From Trichocoleus desertorum NBK24 (GTDB taxonomy: Bacteria > Cyanobacteriota > Cyanobacteriia > FACHB-46), in contig NZ_CP116619.1 of NCBI RefSeq assembly GCF_030409055.1, positions 2,767,628 to 2,831,627 of the forward strand: a DNA stretch of 64,000 nt, given 5' to 3'. Position 1 is the stretch's first letter, and every line of letters begins with the position of its first letter. The translations under genes were made by a program, and so were the position numbers. Shown here in pieces: positions 9,581 to 18,918 of the stretch. The notes below the pieces were generated by a model that ran no database searches, had not been told where the DNA came from, and saw nothing but the letters and a program-made list of their open reading frames with translations.

Positions 9581-9610
9581 TTTAAGATACAAAATCAACC
9601 TTATCTTAAA
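9581..9610. repeat. Perfect 9-bp inverted repeat in the leader of the LOV/GGDEF gene
   Basis: TTTAAGATA (9581-9589) and its exact complement TATCTTAAA (9602-9610) flank a 12-base spacer, just upstream of the minus-strand start at 9573 and within the divergent ureG upstream region. It could be an operator or an mRNA leader hairpin. A further ATCTTAAA lies near 9671. Confidence 0.5.
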
Positions 9611-9856
9611 GTTTTTACGGGTTGTAGGTGTTGCAGGAGTTTTTGACTTCCTATATACAAATGTGCCCTGATCTTAAACTTTTAATGCTGGACGATGGGG
9701 ATCAAATCTATCTTTACAGAATTGCACCTGTGCTAGGGGTCTCTACTTAGTTCTGCCTCAGTACCGTCAAAAGTAGCAACTACGGTAAATACTGGGATTA
9801 GTCTTTAATTTTTATTTAGAGAGAATAGACTTCTGATTTTATTGGGAGAATTTCGG

Positions 9857-10450
9857 ATGAGTACGCTACGAGTTGGGATCGCAGGTCCCGTAGGATCTGG
9901 TAAGACTGCTTTGGTAGAACTGCTTTGTAAAGCGTTACGGCAGCAGTACAACATTGCAGTGGTGACCAATGACATTTACACCCAAGAAGATGCTCAGTTT
10001 TTAGTGCGACATCAAGCGCTGGCGCAGGATCGCATCATTGGAGTCGAAACGGGAGGATGTCCTCATACCGCGATTCGAGAAGATGCCTCAATCAACTTAG
10101 CCGCGATCGCTCAGTTAGAGCAGCGTTTCCAGAGCTTAGATTTACTGTTTGTAGAGAGTGGTGGTGATAATCTTGCCTCTACTTTTAGCCCAGAACTTGT
10201 TGATCTCACCCTTTATGTCATTGATGTTGCAGCAGGGGATAAAATTCCTCGCAAGGGTGGCCCCGGAATTACCAAATCAGATTTGTTAGTGATTAACAAA
10301 ATTGATTTAGCTCCCTTTGTGGGTGCTGACCTAGGGGTAATGGAACGAGACGCTACTAAAATGCGAGGCGATAAGCCCTTTGTCTTTACTAATCTCAAAA
10401 CTCAAGTAGGTTTAGACCGAGTACTTAATTTTATTGCAGAGAATATGTAG
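9857..10450 (+). CDS. ureG: Urease accessory GTPase UreG
   Basis: A 197-residue SIMIBI-class GTPase whose GTP hydrolysis drives nickel delivery to apo-urease together with UreD, UreE and UreF. The P-loop is '[10 protein letters not shown]' at about residues 10-19. The metal-binding CPH motif of the UreG dimer interface is at 68-70 ('[14 protein letters not shown]'). Further signatures are '[21 protein letters not shown]' (shown to 20 residues or fewer: '[18 protein letters not shown]'), '[18 protein letters not shown]' and the G4 motif 'VINKIDLAP'. The ATG at 9857 is preferred over an upstream TTG (9842) because a GGGAGAA ribosome-binding site at 9844-9850 fits it and the product then has normal length. 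The gene is 219 bases upstream of urtA, which has its own promoter. Confidence 0.95.
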   Translation: MSTLRVGIAGPVGSGKTALVELLCKALRQQYNIAVVTNDIYTQEDAQFLVRHQALAQDRIIGVETGGCPHTAIREDASINLAAIAQLEQRFQSLDLLFVESGGDNLASTFSPELVDLTLYVIDVAAGDKIPRKGGPGITKSDLLVINKIDLAPFVGADLGVMERDATKMRGDKPFVFTNLKTQVGLDRVLNFIAENM

Positions 10451-10563
10451 AAGTGTGTAGAGTTTGGCGATCGCTTTTAACTTTCAACCTTGGAGTTATT
10501 TGGACTCAACCCACGCAAAAGTCATGGTTTGAAGCTAAGAACATTTATTGCGATTGAGATTTT

Positions 10564-10606
10564 GTATAAGCTAATACAATTAGTCTGAGAAGCTCCGCCC
10601 TAATAT
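10564..10606 (+). promoter_or_regulatory. NtcA-activated class II promoter of urtABCDE
   Basis: GTA at 10564-10566 and TAC at 10575-10577 are separated by exactly 8 bases. After 23 bases comes TAATAT at 10601-10606, matching the TAN3T -10 box. GTAN8TAC-N22/23-TAN3T is the consensus for NtcA-activated promoters in cyanobacteria, where NtcA with 2-oxoglutarate turns on nitrogen-scavenging genes. The site lies about 65 bases before the urtA start, as expected. This predicts urtABCDE induction under nitrogen limitation. Confidence 0.88.
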
Positions 10607-10669
10607 CTCACTTTAATCGTGTAACTTCCGACACCGGTTGGCAGATTAAGTCAGGAGAATAATAACAAC

Positions 10670-11989
10670 ATGGCAAGGCAGTTTGGGCGGCGCAAGTTTC
10701 TGATTTACGGCTCAGCCACTTTTGGTACTAGCATTTTGCTAAAAGCTTGCGCCAACAATCCCACCCCTCAAGCAGGCGATGCTTCCCCTACGACAGCAGC
10801 ATCCCCTGCCGCCGCTGGTAGCGGTAATACCATCAAGGTTGGGATTCTTCATTCGCTAAGTGGCACGATGGCCATTAGTGAAAAGAGTGTGGTAGATGCT
10901 GAACAGTTAGCGATCGCAGAAATTAATCAAGCAGGTGGTGTTTTAGGCAAACAAATTGAAGCTGTGGTAGAAGATGGCGCTTCTGACTGGCCTACCTTCG
11001 CTGAAAAAGCAACTAAACTAATTGACCAAGATAAGGTCGCAACTGTCTTTGGCTGTTGGACCTCTGCCAGCCGCAAAGCCGTACTGCCTGTCTTTGAGCA
11101 AAAGAATCATATGCTCTGGTATCCAGTGCAGTATGAAGGGCAAGAATGTTCCAAAAACATCTTCTACACTGGAGCCGCTCCCAACCAACAGATTGAACCT
11201 TCTGTAGATTGGCTGCTAGAAAACAAAGGCAAAGAGTTCTTCTTGGTGGGATCTGACTATGTTTTCCCTCGCACCGCCAACACCATCATCAAGGCTCAGT
11301 TAGAAGCCAAGGGTGCCAAGGTTGTCGGAGAAGACTACCTACCTCTAGGCAGTACAGAAGTGACACCGATTATTGCCAAAATCAAGCAGGCTTTACCCAA
11401 CGGTGGCGTCATCTACAACACGCTGAACGGAGACAGCAACGTTGCTTTCTTCAAGCAGTTGCAGGGCGCGGGGATGGGACCAGACAAATATCCCTCTATG
11501 TCCGTCAGTATTGCGGAAGAAGAGGTTAAGGCGATCGGCCCGGAATATCTCAAAGGGCATTATGCAGCCTGGAACTATTTCCAAACCGTAGATACTCCTG
11601 CCAACAAGAAGTTTGTGGAAGCGTTCAAAGCCAAGTATGGCAGCGATCGCGTCACCAATGACCCAATGGAAGCAGCCTACATCATGGTCTATGTGTGGAA
11701 GCAAGCGGTCGAGAAGGCTGGGGCAGTAGATGACATGGAGAAGGTACGGGCTGCTGCTATTGGTCAAACCTTTGATGCTCCAGAAGGCCAAGTGGCTTTA
11801 GCCCCCAACCATCACTTGTCCAAAGTGGTACGCATTGGTGAGGTTCGCGACGATGGCCTGTTTGAGATCGTCTCCTCTACTGACAAAGCCGTAGCCCCTG
11901 TGCCTTGGAACCAGTATGTCGCTGAAACCAAGGGCTTTGCTTGTGACTGGTCTGACCCAGCCAAGGGTGGCAAGTACAAGACCACTTAG
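10670..11989 (+). CDS. urtA: Urea ABC transporter substrate-binding protein UrtA
   Basis: A 439-residue substrate-binding protein of the HAAT (branched-chain amino acid-like) family that captures urea in the periplasm for the UrtBCDE permease. The N-terminus has a twin-arginine-like '[10 protein letters not shown]' followed by a lipobox 'SILLKAC' (Cys27), so it is probably a membrane-anchored lipoprotein that may use the Tat route. The body has family sequence such as '[20 protein letters not shown]', '[18 protein letters not shown]' and '[20 protein letters not shown]'. A GGAGAA ribosome site lies about 10 bases before the ATG. It is the first gene of urtABCDE, with an NtcA promoter directly upstream. 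Confidence 0.95.
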   Translation: MARQFGRRKFLIYGSATFGTSILLKACANNPTPQAGDASPTTAASPAAAGSGNTIKVGILHSLSGTMAISEKSVVDAEQLAIAEINQAGGVLGKQIEAVVEDGASDWPTFAEKATKLIDQDKVATVFGCWTSASRKAVLPVFEQKNHMLWYPVQYEGQECSKNIFYTGAAPNQQIEPSVDWLLENKGKEFFLVGSDYVFPRTANTIIKAQLEAKGAKVVGEDYLPLGSTEVTPIIAKIKQALPNGGVIYNTLNGDSNVAFFKQLQGAGMGPDKYPSMSVSIAEEEVKAIGPEYLKGHYAAWNYFQTVDTPANKKFVEAFKAKYGSDRVTNDPMEAAYIMVYVWKQAVEKAGAVDDMEKVRAAAIGQTFDAPEGQVALAPNHHLSKVVRIGEVRDDGLFEIVSSTDKAVAPVPWNQYVAETKGFACDWSDPAKGGKYKTT

Positions 11990-12030
11990 GGATTTGGATT
12001 TTAGATAGCACTGCGTGCCGCTTCGCTAAA

Positions 12031-12067
12031 GGATTTTGGATTGGGATTGAACTCCAGTCCAAAATCC
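12031..12067 (+). repeat. Perfect 10-bp stem-loop between urtA and urtB
   Basis: GGATTTTGGA (12031-12040) is the exact reverse complement of TCCAAAATCC (12058-12067), with a 17-base loop. No T-run follows. The position, after the gene for the abundant binding protein and before the permease, is typical of intercistronic hairpins that stabilise the upstream mRNA or partly attenuate the downstream genes. The ribosome site of urtB (GGGAGGGAGA) follows about 9 bases later. Confidence 0.55.
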
Positions 12068-12085
12068 AAGCTTTTGGGAGGGAGA

Positions 12086-13246
12086 ATGCTGACGGGATTG
12101 GTAGATGGGATTTTGGGTGGTATTGGTATCGGTTCGGTGTTGTTGCTAGCAGCACTGGGACTCGCCATTGTGTTCGGCCTCATGGGCGTGATCAACATGG
12201 CCCACGGGGAACTGATGATGTTGGGGGCTTACACCACCTTTGTGGTTCAGAATGTGTTTAAGAGCCTAGGAGGTGACTGGCTAGAAACCTACATTCTCTT
12301 TGCGCTCCCTTTGGCCTTTTTGGTCGCAGCTTTAATGGGGCTAATTTTGGAGCGAGGAGTGGTGCGCTATCTGTATGGACGCCCGCTAGAAACCTTGCTA
12401 GCTACCTGGGGCGTGAGCTTGATCTTGCAGCAGTTTGTGCGGAGCGTGAACTGGGTGCTGGTGATTGGTCTAGCTCTCTTTTGCCTCTTCTTTTTTGGTG
12501 GCATGTGGCTGCTATCTCGTCGCGCTGATTGGCAACGTTTGCGGGGTTGGGCGATCGCGCTACTGTTGCCGATCTCGTTTGGTATTTCTGCGGTCACAGG
12601 CAATATCCTCAGCCAAACTTATAAGCTGGCTGTAGCTAAACCTTGGTTTGGGGCGCAAAACGTAGATGTTACCGCGCCTAAATGGCTCCGCAGTGGCTTC
12701 TCTTTGGGGAGCTTTCAAGTCTCCTCGGTGCGTCTCTTTATTGTGGCGCTAACTATCTTTTGTGTTGTGGGCATTTATCTCTTTTTGCAGCGATCGCCTT
12801 GGGGTTTACGCATCCGAGCTGTGACCCAAAACCGCAGCATGAGTGCTTGTTTAGGTATCCCCACACAGAAAGTAGATGCGCTTACCTTTGCCTTGGGGTC
12901 TGGGCTAGCAGGTGTGGCAGGATGCGCTCTGAGCTTACTCGGTTCTGTTGGCCCTAACACTGGACAGAATTACATTGTGGATACGTTCATGGTCGTTGTA
13001 GTGGGTGGTGTCGGCAAGTTGGTCGGCAGCATTGTGGCCGCAATGGCGATCGGCACCTTAACTTATCTAATCGGCTCCGATGCGTTTCGTCCTTTGTTGA
13101 CGGCGGTGCCTCCATTGGCTGACTTTTTTACCTTCTTCTCTAGCACCAGTATGGCGAAGGTGATGGTCTTCGCGCTGATTGTGGTGTTTCTGCAAGTGCG
13201 TCCGGCGGGTCTGTTTCCGCAGAAAGGGCGAACGGTGGACGCATAA
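12086..13246 (+). CDS. urtB: Urea ABC transporter permease UrtB
   Basis: A 386-residue, highly hydrophobic permease of the LivH type that forms the urea channel with UrtC. Family signatures are 'LAIVFGLMGVINMAHGELMM' near the N-terminus and, in the second half, 'RAVTQNRSMSACLGIPTQKV' (the loop contacting the ATPases) and 'VVVGGVGKLVGSIVAAMAIG'. About eight membrane segments are visible. The ATG at 12086 is preceded by a strong GGGAGGGAGA ribosome site. An in-frame TTG at 12041 would add residues encoded by the intercistronic hairpin, so it is rejected. The gene lies 96 bases after urtA. Confidence 0.94.
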   Translation: MLTGLVDGILGGIGIGSVLLLAALGLAIVFGLMGVINMAHGELMMLGAYTTFVVQNVFKSLGGDWLETYILFALPLAFLVAALMGLILERGVVRYLYGRPLETLLATWGVSLILQQFVRSVNWVLVIGLALFCLFFFGGMWLLSRRADWQRLRGWAIALLLPISFGISAVTGNILSQTYKLAVAKPWFGAQNVDVTAPKWLRSGFSLGSFQVSSVRLFIVALTIFCVVGIYLFLQRSPWGLRIRAVTQNRSMSACLGIPTQKVDALTFALGSGLAGVAGCALSLLGSVGPNTGQNYIVDTFMVVVVGGVGKLVGSIVAAMAIGTLTYLIGSDAFRPLLTAVPPLADFFTFFSSTSMAKVMVFALIVVFLQVRPAGLFPQKGRTVDA

Positions 13247-13325
13247 GGAAAAGATGAAAGATGGGGGAGGAGGGATGAAGGAAATGGCCCCCTCAATCGC
13301 GGATTGATATGAGGCAAGAGGGAGA

Positions 13326-14510
13326 ATGGTGGAGACAGCAATTGGGAATCGAGGGATAGATTGGCGCAGGCATCGCAAACTGCTGATAGAAGTTGGCATT
13401 GTGGGTGCGATCGCGCTGGGCCTAATTTTCGTAATGCCGCTTTTACTGACTGGCTTCCGGTTGAATTTGCTGGGGCGATTTCTAGCTCTGGCGATCGCAG
13501 CTTTGGGAATTGACTTGATCTGGGGCTACACAGGTTTGCTCAGTTTGGGGCATGGTGTATTTTTTGCCTTGGGTGGCTATGCCTTAGCCATGCACTTGAA
13601 GTTGCAGATTCCTGTGGAAACCCAAGGTGTTGTACCCTTGCCAGAATTCATGGGCTTGTATGGGGTGACGGAACTTCCCTGGTTTTGGCAACCATTTTAT
13701 TCATTTCCTTTCACAGCATTTGCGATCGTGCTGATTCCGGGGTTGCTGGCGGCAGTTCTGGGATATCTCGTTTTCCGCAATCGCATTCGGGGTGTCTACT
13801 TCTCGATCCTCACTCAAGCCGCCACGATTATCTTTTTCAATCTCTTTAACGGTCAGCAGAAGTTTATTAATGGCACCAACGGCCTCACCGACTTCCGCAC
13901 CTTATTTGGAGCTACTGTCAGCGCTCCCCAGACTCAATTTGTCTTCTACAGCCTCACGGTTTTACTGTTGGTCGCAGCTTACGCCCTTTGCCGTTGGCTT
14001 ACCACAGGTCGCTTCGGTAATTTACTAGTTGCCATTCGTGATGACGAAAGCCGTGTACGTTTCTCTGGATACGATCCCACTGGGTTCAAGGTTTTAGTTT
14101 TTGCGGTTTCCGCAGGTTTAGCAGGCTTAGCAGGAGCCATGTTTACCCTGCAAACGGGCATCATCTCACCCAAAGCCATGGATATTGCCTTCTCGATTGA
14201 GATGGTGATTTGGGTTGCAGTAGGAGGCCGCGCTTCTCTGGTTGGTGCTGTACTGGGTGCTCTCCTCGTTAACTATGGCAAAAGCTTATTGAGCGAGCGC
14301 TTCCCGGATATTTGGCTCTTCTTCCAGGGAGCTTTGTTTCTCCTGGTGGTAATGGTGTTGCCCAACGGTTTGATCGGTTGGTTGCGTTTTCAAGGGATGC
14401 AACAACTGCGATCGCTCTTAGGCCGTCGCCCCTATGTCATGACCTATCCCAGTCTCGAAACCGATCCCGACGTTGAGCAAGAACGTCAAACGCTTAGCAA
14501 ACATGATTAG
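13326..14510 (+). CDS. urtC: Urea ABC transporter permease UrtC
   Basis: A 394-residue LivM-type permease, partner of UrtB in the inner membrane. Diagnostic segments include 'ALAIAALGIDLIWGYTGLLS', 'LGHGVFFALGGYALAMHLKL' and, in the coupling loop, 'LLVAIRDDESRVRFSGYDP'. The C-terminal part has 'MVIWVAVGGRASLVGAVLGA'. A short hydrophilic tail (about 365-394) extends beyond the last membrane span. The ATG at 13326 follows a GGGAGA ribosome site. The 79 bases between urtB and urtC are purine-rich and contain a weak hairpin around 13291-13314. Confidence 0.94.
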   Translation: MVETAIGNRGIDWRRHRKLLIEVGIVGAIALGLIFVMPLLLTGFRLNLLGRFLALAIAALGIDLIWGYTGLLSLGHGVFFALGGYALAMHLKLQIPVETQGVVPLPEFMGLYGVTELPWFWQPFYSFPFTAFAIVLIPGLLAAVLGYLVFRNRIRGVYFSILTQAATIIFFNLFNGQQKFINGTNGLTDFRTLFGATVSAPQTQFVFYSLTVLLLVAAYALCRWLTTGRFGNLLVAIRDDESRVRFSGYDPTGFKVLVFAVSAGLAGLAGAMFTLQTGIISPKAMDIAFSIEMVIWVAVGGRASLVGAVLGALLVNYGKSLLSERFPDIWLFFQGALFLLVVMVLPNGLIGWLRFQGMQQLRSLLGRRPYVMTYPSLETDPDVEQERQTLSKHD

Positions 14511-14548
14511 GTTATCTCCTTCATCTCTGTCTCCTACCCCACACTTCC

Positions 14549-15334
14549 ATGAACAGCAAAATTCTGGAAATTGAGAATCTTACCGTTAGCTTCGATGGCT
14601 TTAAAGCTCTGAAGCAGCTTAACTTCAGCATGGACACTGGCGAACTCCGAGTCGTGATTGGCCCCAATGGTGCAGGTAAAACTACCTTTCTGGATGTCAT
14701 CACAGGTAAGGTCAAGCCTACTGAAGGGCGAGTGCTGTTTAAGGGTCGCAATTTGCGATCGCTCTCAGAACACAAAATTGCCCGTTTTGGTGTGGGTCGC
14801 AAGTTCCAAACTCCTCGCATCTACCTCAATCTCTCAGTGCGAGATAACTTAGCGATCGCGGGCAGCCGCTCCAAGTCTGTGCTCTCAACTTTATTTGGCC
14901 GCGCCTCTACCGCAGAGCGACGCAACATTAGCAGTTTGCTAGAAACCATTGGCTTAGCGACCAAGGCTGATGGCTTGGCAGGATTGCTCTCCCACGGTGA
15001 AAAGCAGCGCCTAGAAATTGGTATGCTCGTTGCCCAATCGCCCGATCTGTTGCTGGTGGATGAACCTGTGGCAGGTCTGACCGATGAAGAAACCGCCAAT
15101 ATTGGGGATCTGCTGCTGGCATTGGCTGAAAGTCACTCGATTTTGGTGATTGAGCACGACATGGAGTTTGTTCGCCAGATTGCTCGCCAAGTCACCGTTC
15201 TCCATGAGGGATCGGTGCTTTGCGAAGGCACCATCGAACAAGTACAGAGCGATCCGCGTGTGATCGAAGTGTATCTAGGTCAACAGTCAGAGATGCATGC
15301 TGAAGCGGTTAGAGAGGAGATCGGCACCACATGA
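14549..15334 (+). CDS. urtD: Urea ABC transporter ATPase UrtD
   Basis: A 261-residue ATP-binding subunit (LivG type) that powers urea uptake with UrtE. The Walker A motif is 'GPNGAGKTTFLDVITG' near residue 37, the ABC signature region is 'GLLSHGEKQRLEIGMLVAQ', Walker B is 'LLLVDEPVAGLTDEE', and the switch His is in 'VIEHDMEFVRQIA'. The insertion 'FGVGRKFQTPRIYLNLSVRD' is characteristic of this subfamily. No strong ribosome site is obvious before the ATG at 14549, 38 bases after urtC. The 3' end overlaps urtE by 4 bases (ATGA). Confidence 0.95.
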   Translation: MNSKILEIENLTVSFDGFKALKQLNFSMDTGELRVVIGPNGAGKTTFLDVITGKVKPTEGRVLFKGRNLRSLSEHKIARFGVGRKFQTPRIYLNLSVRDNLAIAGSRSKSVLSTLFGRASTAERRNISSLLETIGLATKADGLAGLLSHGEKQRLEIGMLVAQSPDLLLVDEPVAGLTDEETANIGDLLLALAESHSILVIEHDMEFVRQIARQVTVLHEGSVLCEGTIEQVQSDPRVIEVYLGQQSEMHAEAVREEIGTT

Positions 15335-16104
15335 TGAATTCAGCTAACGCCGCGATCGCCCCAGAGAACGCTCCCGGAAGTGCGACCACCCCATCTCCCA
15401 TGCTTCAGGTGGCGGGACTCAATGTTTACTACGGGGAGAGCCATATTCTGCGCGAGGTTGATCTCAGCGTCCCGATGGGTAAGATGGTCTGCCTGATCGG
15501 GCGCAATGGTGTGGGTAAAACGACCCTGCTCAAAACTGTAATGGGTTTGCTGCAACCCCGGAGCGGCAACATTTATCTAGCGGGCGATCGCATTAATGCC
15601 AAATCCCCTGACCAAAGGGCCAGACTCGGCATTGGTTATGTGCCGCAAGGACGGGAGATCATTCCTCGCCTAACCGTGAAAGAGAATTTGTTATTGGGGC
15701 TGGAGGCTTGTAGCGATCGCAAAACTCGCCAGCAAGCAGAAATCCCTGCGGAAATCTTTGAGCTATTTCCCGTACTTAAGACCATGCTCTCACGACAAGG
15801 AGGAGACTTAAGCGGCGGTCAACAACAACAACTAGCGATCGCCCGTGCGCTGATGGGCAAACCCCGCTTACTCGTCCTAGATGAACCCACTGAAGGCATC
15901 CAACCTTCCATCATTTTGGAGATCGAAGCCGCAGTGCGGCGGATTATTGCTGAAACTGGGATCTCGGTGCTGCTGGTCGAGCAACATCTCCACTTTGTTC
16001 GTCAAGCCGATTGGTACTACGCCATGCAAAAAGGCGGCATCGTGGCATCTGGCTCTACCCAAGAACTCAGCAACGATGTGATTCAACAATTCTTGGCCGT
16101 GTAA
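15331..16104 (+). CDS. urtE: Urea ABC transporter ATPase UrtE
   Basis: A 257-residue ATPase of LivF type, the second nucleotide-binding subunit of the urea importer. Motifs are Walker A 'GRNGVGKTTLLKTVMG', the signature 'LSGGQQQQLAIARALMG', Walker B 'LLVLDEPTEGIQPSI' and the switch region 'LLVEQHLHFVRQA'. The N-terminus carries about 23 extra Ala/Pro-rich residues before 'MLQVAGLNVYYGESHILREV', where many UrtE proteins begin. Translation could therefore start at the internal ATG (15400). The first ATG is kept because it overlaps the urtD stop, which favours coupling. This is the last gene of the operon. Confidence 0.94.
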   Translation: MMNSANAAIAPENAPGSATTPSPMLQVAGLNVYYGESHILREVDLSVPMGKMVCLIGRNGVGKTTLLKTVMGLLQPRSGNIYLAGDRINAKSPDQRARLGIGYVPQGREIIPRLTVKENLLLGLEACSDRKTRQQAEIPAEIFELFPVLKTMLSRQGGDLSGGQQQQLAIARALMGKPRLLVLDEPTEGIQPSIILEIEAAVRRIIAETGISVLLVEQHLHFVRQADWYYAMQKGGIVASGSTQELSNDVIQQFLAV

Positions 16105-16195
16105 GTCAAGCTTCCTAATCTGGACGACGCGAATTCTCCTCAGGCTGGCATGATCAGGCATGGGGAGAATTAATGTGTTTAAGGGAAAAAGACAG

Positions 16196-16453
16196 ATGGA
16201 TGCTGTGACATTGCTGGGTCTTGTTGCTGCCGCTTTAACGACTACCGCTTTTGTGCCGCAATTATTCAAAACCTGGCGCTCTAAATCTGCCAAAGATGTT
16301 TCTCTATGGATGCTGATCACGTTTTCCATTGGAGTTTTTCTATGGCTGATTTATGGTGTTTATATCCAGTCTTTGCCTGTGATTATTGCTAATTCTGTTA
16401 CTTTTGTTTTGTCATCGATCAATTTGATTTTGAAACTTCGCTACGAATCCTAA
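16196..16453 (+). CDS. SemiSWEET-type sugar transporter
   Basis: An 85-residue membrane protein with three hydrophobic segments, one MtN3/saliva triple-helix unit. SemiSWEETs dimerise to form a sugar uniporter. The PQ motif lies in 'TAFVPQLFKTWRSKSAKDVS', followed by 'WMLITFSIGVFLWLIYGV', both characteristic. The ATG at 16196 gives the family length (about 85-90 aa). An upstream ATG at 16160 would add 12 polar residues and is less likely. It lies 91 bases after urtE and may be a read-through member of that transcript. The substrate cannot be predicted. Confidence 0.82.
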   Translation: MDAVTLLGLVAAALTTTAFVPQLFKTWRSKSAKDVSLWMLITFSIGVFLWLIYGVYIQSLPVIIANSVTFVLSSINLILKLRYES

Positions 16454-16637
16454 AAGCTATCAAGTTACCAATTGACCTTGACTCATCCCAAGATTTGATT
16501 TTAGGCTTGGCTTAGCTTTCACCCTTTTTCGTGAGTTGCAGGCTGATCAGTAGGAGTACAGTGTGGACGGAAAGTTCTGAAACATCAAGGACTTGCGTGG
16601 TCAGATTCTCAACAGGGCGAAGTTGTAGGTAAAGGGT

Positions 16638-18887
16638 GTGAGTCGTGGACTTTTTTTGACAGTTAGTCGGCAGTATTCCGCAATACCTTTAAAGAAATTG
16701 CTATTCTCTCGATTCAAACAAGCTGAAGCCAAACTGGTTGGAGGATTGCATCACCTCCAACCCAAAATTTTGGTGTTTACCTTCGGAGCCTCGTTAGTTC
16801 CTGTGATTTTTCTTGTGGGCGCTGCTTGGCACTTTGGACATCAGCCGCTTAAGGATTTGGAGAAAGTGCGGTTGAATGATCAAGTCCAAGCTTTTCGTGG
16901 CTATACCGCTGCTAGCGCCAAAGGATTGCAGGATTTAGCCGCAGGTTATGCCTTCTGGACTGACTTGTACGACGCGGTGCAACAGCGCAACCGAGCTTGG
17001 ATCGCTAAGGAAGTCAGCAATCAATTGGTTTTCTCCACAGACGTAGATGCGGTGAAAGTCACAAACCAAGCGGGGGAAGTTTTGGGCGCTCAGGGGGCAG
17101 AGCTACAGTTGCCTGCGGTGCAAGAGCGTATCAGCCGTTTAATTGAAACAAGGAAAACTACTCAAGATTTAATTCAGACCGATGTAGCACCTAAGACCCA
17201 GGGAGATTCCCCTAAAAAACTAGCACCTCAGCGTCAAGTGTTGATGTTGTCTGTCGCTCCTATCTATAAAAGTGATGGCAAAGGCGCTTCACCAGGCACT
17301 TTAGTGGTAGGGCAAGTGCTAGATGCAGCTTGGTTACAGAAGTTTCTCACGTTTTCTCAGCCGACGACTAAGCTCAAGCTGTTCTCGCTTCAAGGTGAGC
17401 CTGTCGTCGCGAGTCATGGGGATCTCAAGCTAGATGCTTGGGAATCAGCTCATTTCACCACTGAGGTGTTGCCGAACATTCGTCAAGGCCAATCTATCTA
17501 TCGCATCGAGCCTCAATCGGGACTTAACACGGTCTATGCGCCGCTGATGTCAGGGAATCGGCCTGTGGCGATCGCCAAAATTCAGATTGTTTCTGGCTAC
17601 TTTAGCCAAGCCCTCACCGCCCTCAGTCGCTTGCTCTGGGCTGGGTTAGGGTTGGCAACATTGCTCTCGATTGCGATCGCTCATTTCCTGTCCAAACAAA
17701 TCAGCCAACCTATTAAGCAACTAGCAGGACGCAGCCAAACTCTAGCCGCCGGAGACTTAATCAGCCCGATTCCAGGCATGACCGCAGGCGGTGAGATTGG
17801 TCAACTCGCCAGTTCGTACCAGGAAATGGCTAACTCACTCAAAACCTTGATTGATGACCTAGAGCAACGGGTCGCCGAACGTACTGAAGAGTTAGAGTTG
17901 GCACGGCATACCCTAGAAGAGCGAGTGCAAGAGCGCACCGAGGAAGTGCGACAGCAGCATCAACAGTTGCAGCAAGCCCATGACGAATTGCAGCGGCTGA
18001 ATACCGAAGTCACGGCTAAAGCTGACCAACTCAGCATCGCTTTACGCAACTTACAAAAAGCCCAAGCCCAGTTGATTCAAACCGAAAAAATGTCCAGTTT
18101 GGGGCAATTGGTGGCGGGAGTCGCCCATGAAATCAACAACCCAATCAACTTTATCTACGGCAATTTACCCTATATCAGCCGCTACAGCCGTGACTTGCTA
18201 GGTCTGGTGCAACAATACAGCCAGCGCTATAGCCACGATCCAGAAATTCAACAGCAAAAAGACGCGATCGAGTTTGATTTCATCACGACAGATCTGCCTA
18301 AGATCCTCACTTCAATGGAAACAGGAGCCGATCGCATTCGCCAGATTATTCTGTCATTACGCAACTTCTCGCGGCTGGACGAAGCGGATATGAAACCAGC
18401 TAACCTGCATGAAGGCATTGACAGCACCTTGCTAATTTTGCAGCATCGCCTGAATGAGGAAGCGCATAACTTGAACTCGATTCAAGTGATCAAGCAATAC
18501 GGCCAGCTACCGGCAGTGGAGTGCTATCCTCGGCAACTCAACCAAGTTTTTATGAATCTCTTGAGCAACGCGATCGATGCGCTAGAAAGCTCTCCTCGCC
18601 CAGATAAGCAAATTGTGATTCAGACGCAAATGCTGCCAGCAGATCAGGTGCAGGTGAGCATTCGCGACAACGGCACTGGGATTCCGCCAGAAATCCAAGA
18701 AAAGCTATTTGACCCGTTCTTCACGACCAAACCTGTGGGCAAAGGCACAGGTCTAGGGTTGACCGTGGTTTATCAAATCTTGGAACGACACCAAGGCCAA
18801 ATTCACGTCATCTCTACTCCGGGAGTAGGTACAGAAGTGACGATTCATTTACCCCAGACAGCCACATCCTTGCCAATCGCAGTATGA
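16638..18887 (+). CDS. Membrane histidine kinase with CHASE4-like sensor
   Basis: A 749-residue sensor kinase. A TM at about 45-65 ('[19 protein letters not shown]') precedes a periplasmic region (about 70-320) resembling CHASE4: '[20 protein letters not shown]' is typical. A second TM ('[20 protein letters not shown]') is followed by HAMP (about 350-405), a long coiled coil (410-475), then HisKA '[20 protein letters not shown]' with His497 and HATPase_c ('[12 protein letters not shown]', '[12 protein letters not shown]', '[10 protein letters not shown]'). No receiver is encoded next to it. The start is a GTG at 16638, since no ATG lies before the first TM. It ends 31 bases before ureD, so it may share a transcript with ureDAB. 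Confidence 0.83.
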   Translation: MSRGLFLTVSRQYSAIPLKKLLFSRFKQAEAKLVGGLHHLQPKILVFTFGASLVPVIFLVGAAWHFGHQPLKDLEKVRLNDQVQAFRGYTAASAKGLQDLAAGYAFWTDLYDAVQQRNRAWIAKEVSNQLVFSTDVDAVKVTNQAGEVLGAQGAELQLPAVQERISRLIETRKTTQDLIQTDVAPKTQGDSPKKLAPQRQVLMLSVAPIYKSDGKGASPGTLVVGQVLDAAWLQKFLTFSQPTTKLKLFSLQGEPVVASHGDLKLDAWESAHFTTEVLPNIRQGQSIYRIEPQSGLNTVYAPLMSGNRPVAIAKIQIVSGYFSQALTALSRLLWAGLGLATLLSIAIAHFLSKQISQPIKQLAGRSQTLAAGDLISPIPGMTAGGEIGQLASSYQEMANSLKTLIDDLEQRVAERTEELELARHTLEERVQERTEEVRQQHQQLQQAHDELQRLNTEVTAKADQLSIALRNLQKAQAQLIQTEKMSSLGQLVAGVAHEINNPINFIYGNLPYISRYSRDLLGLVQQYSQRYSHDPEIQQQKDAIEFDFITTDLPKILTSMETGADRIRQIILSLRNFSRLDEADMKPANLHEGIDSTLLILQHRLNEEAHNLNSIQVIKQYGQLPAVECYPRQLNQVFMNLLSNAIDALESSPRPDKQIVIQTQMLPADQVQVSIRDNGTGIPPEIQEKLFDPFFTTKPVGKGTGLGLTVVYQILERHQGQIHVISTPGVGTEVTIHLPQTATSLPIAV

Positions 18888-18918
18888 TTTTCGCTAAGCC
18901 GTTTCGCTTGAGCACCGC

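Noticed and set aside
9577-9590. GTT-N8-TAC resembling an NtcA site upstream of ureG
   Set aside because: The left half is GTT rather than GTA, it lies some 270 bases from ureG, and no TAN3T box lies at the right distance toward ureG.
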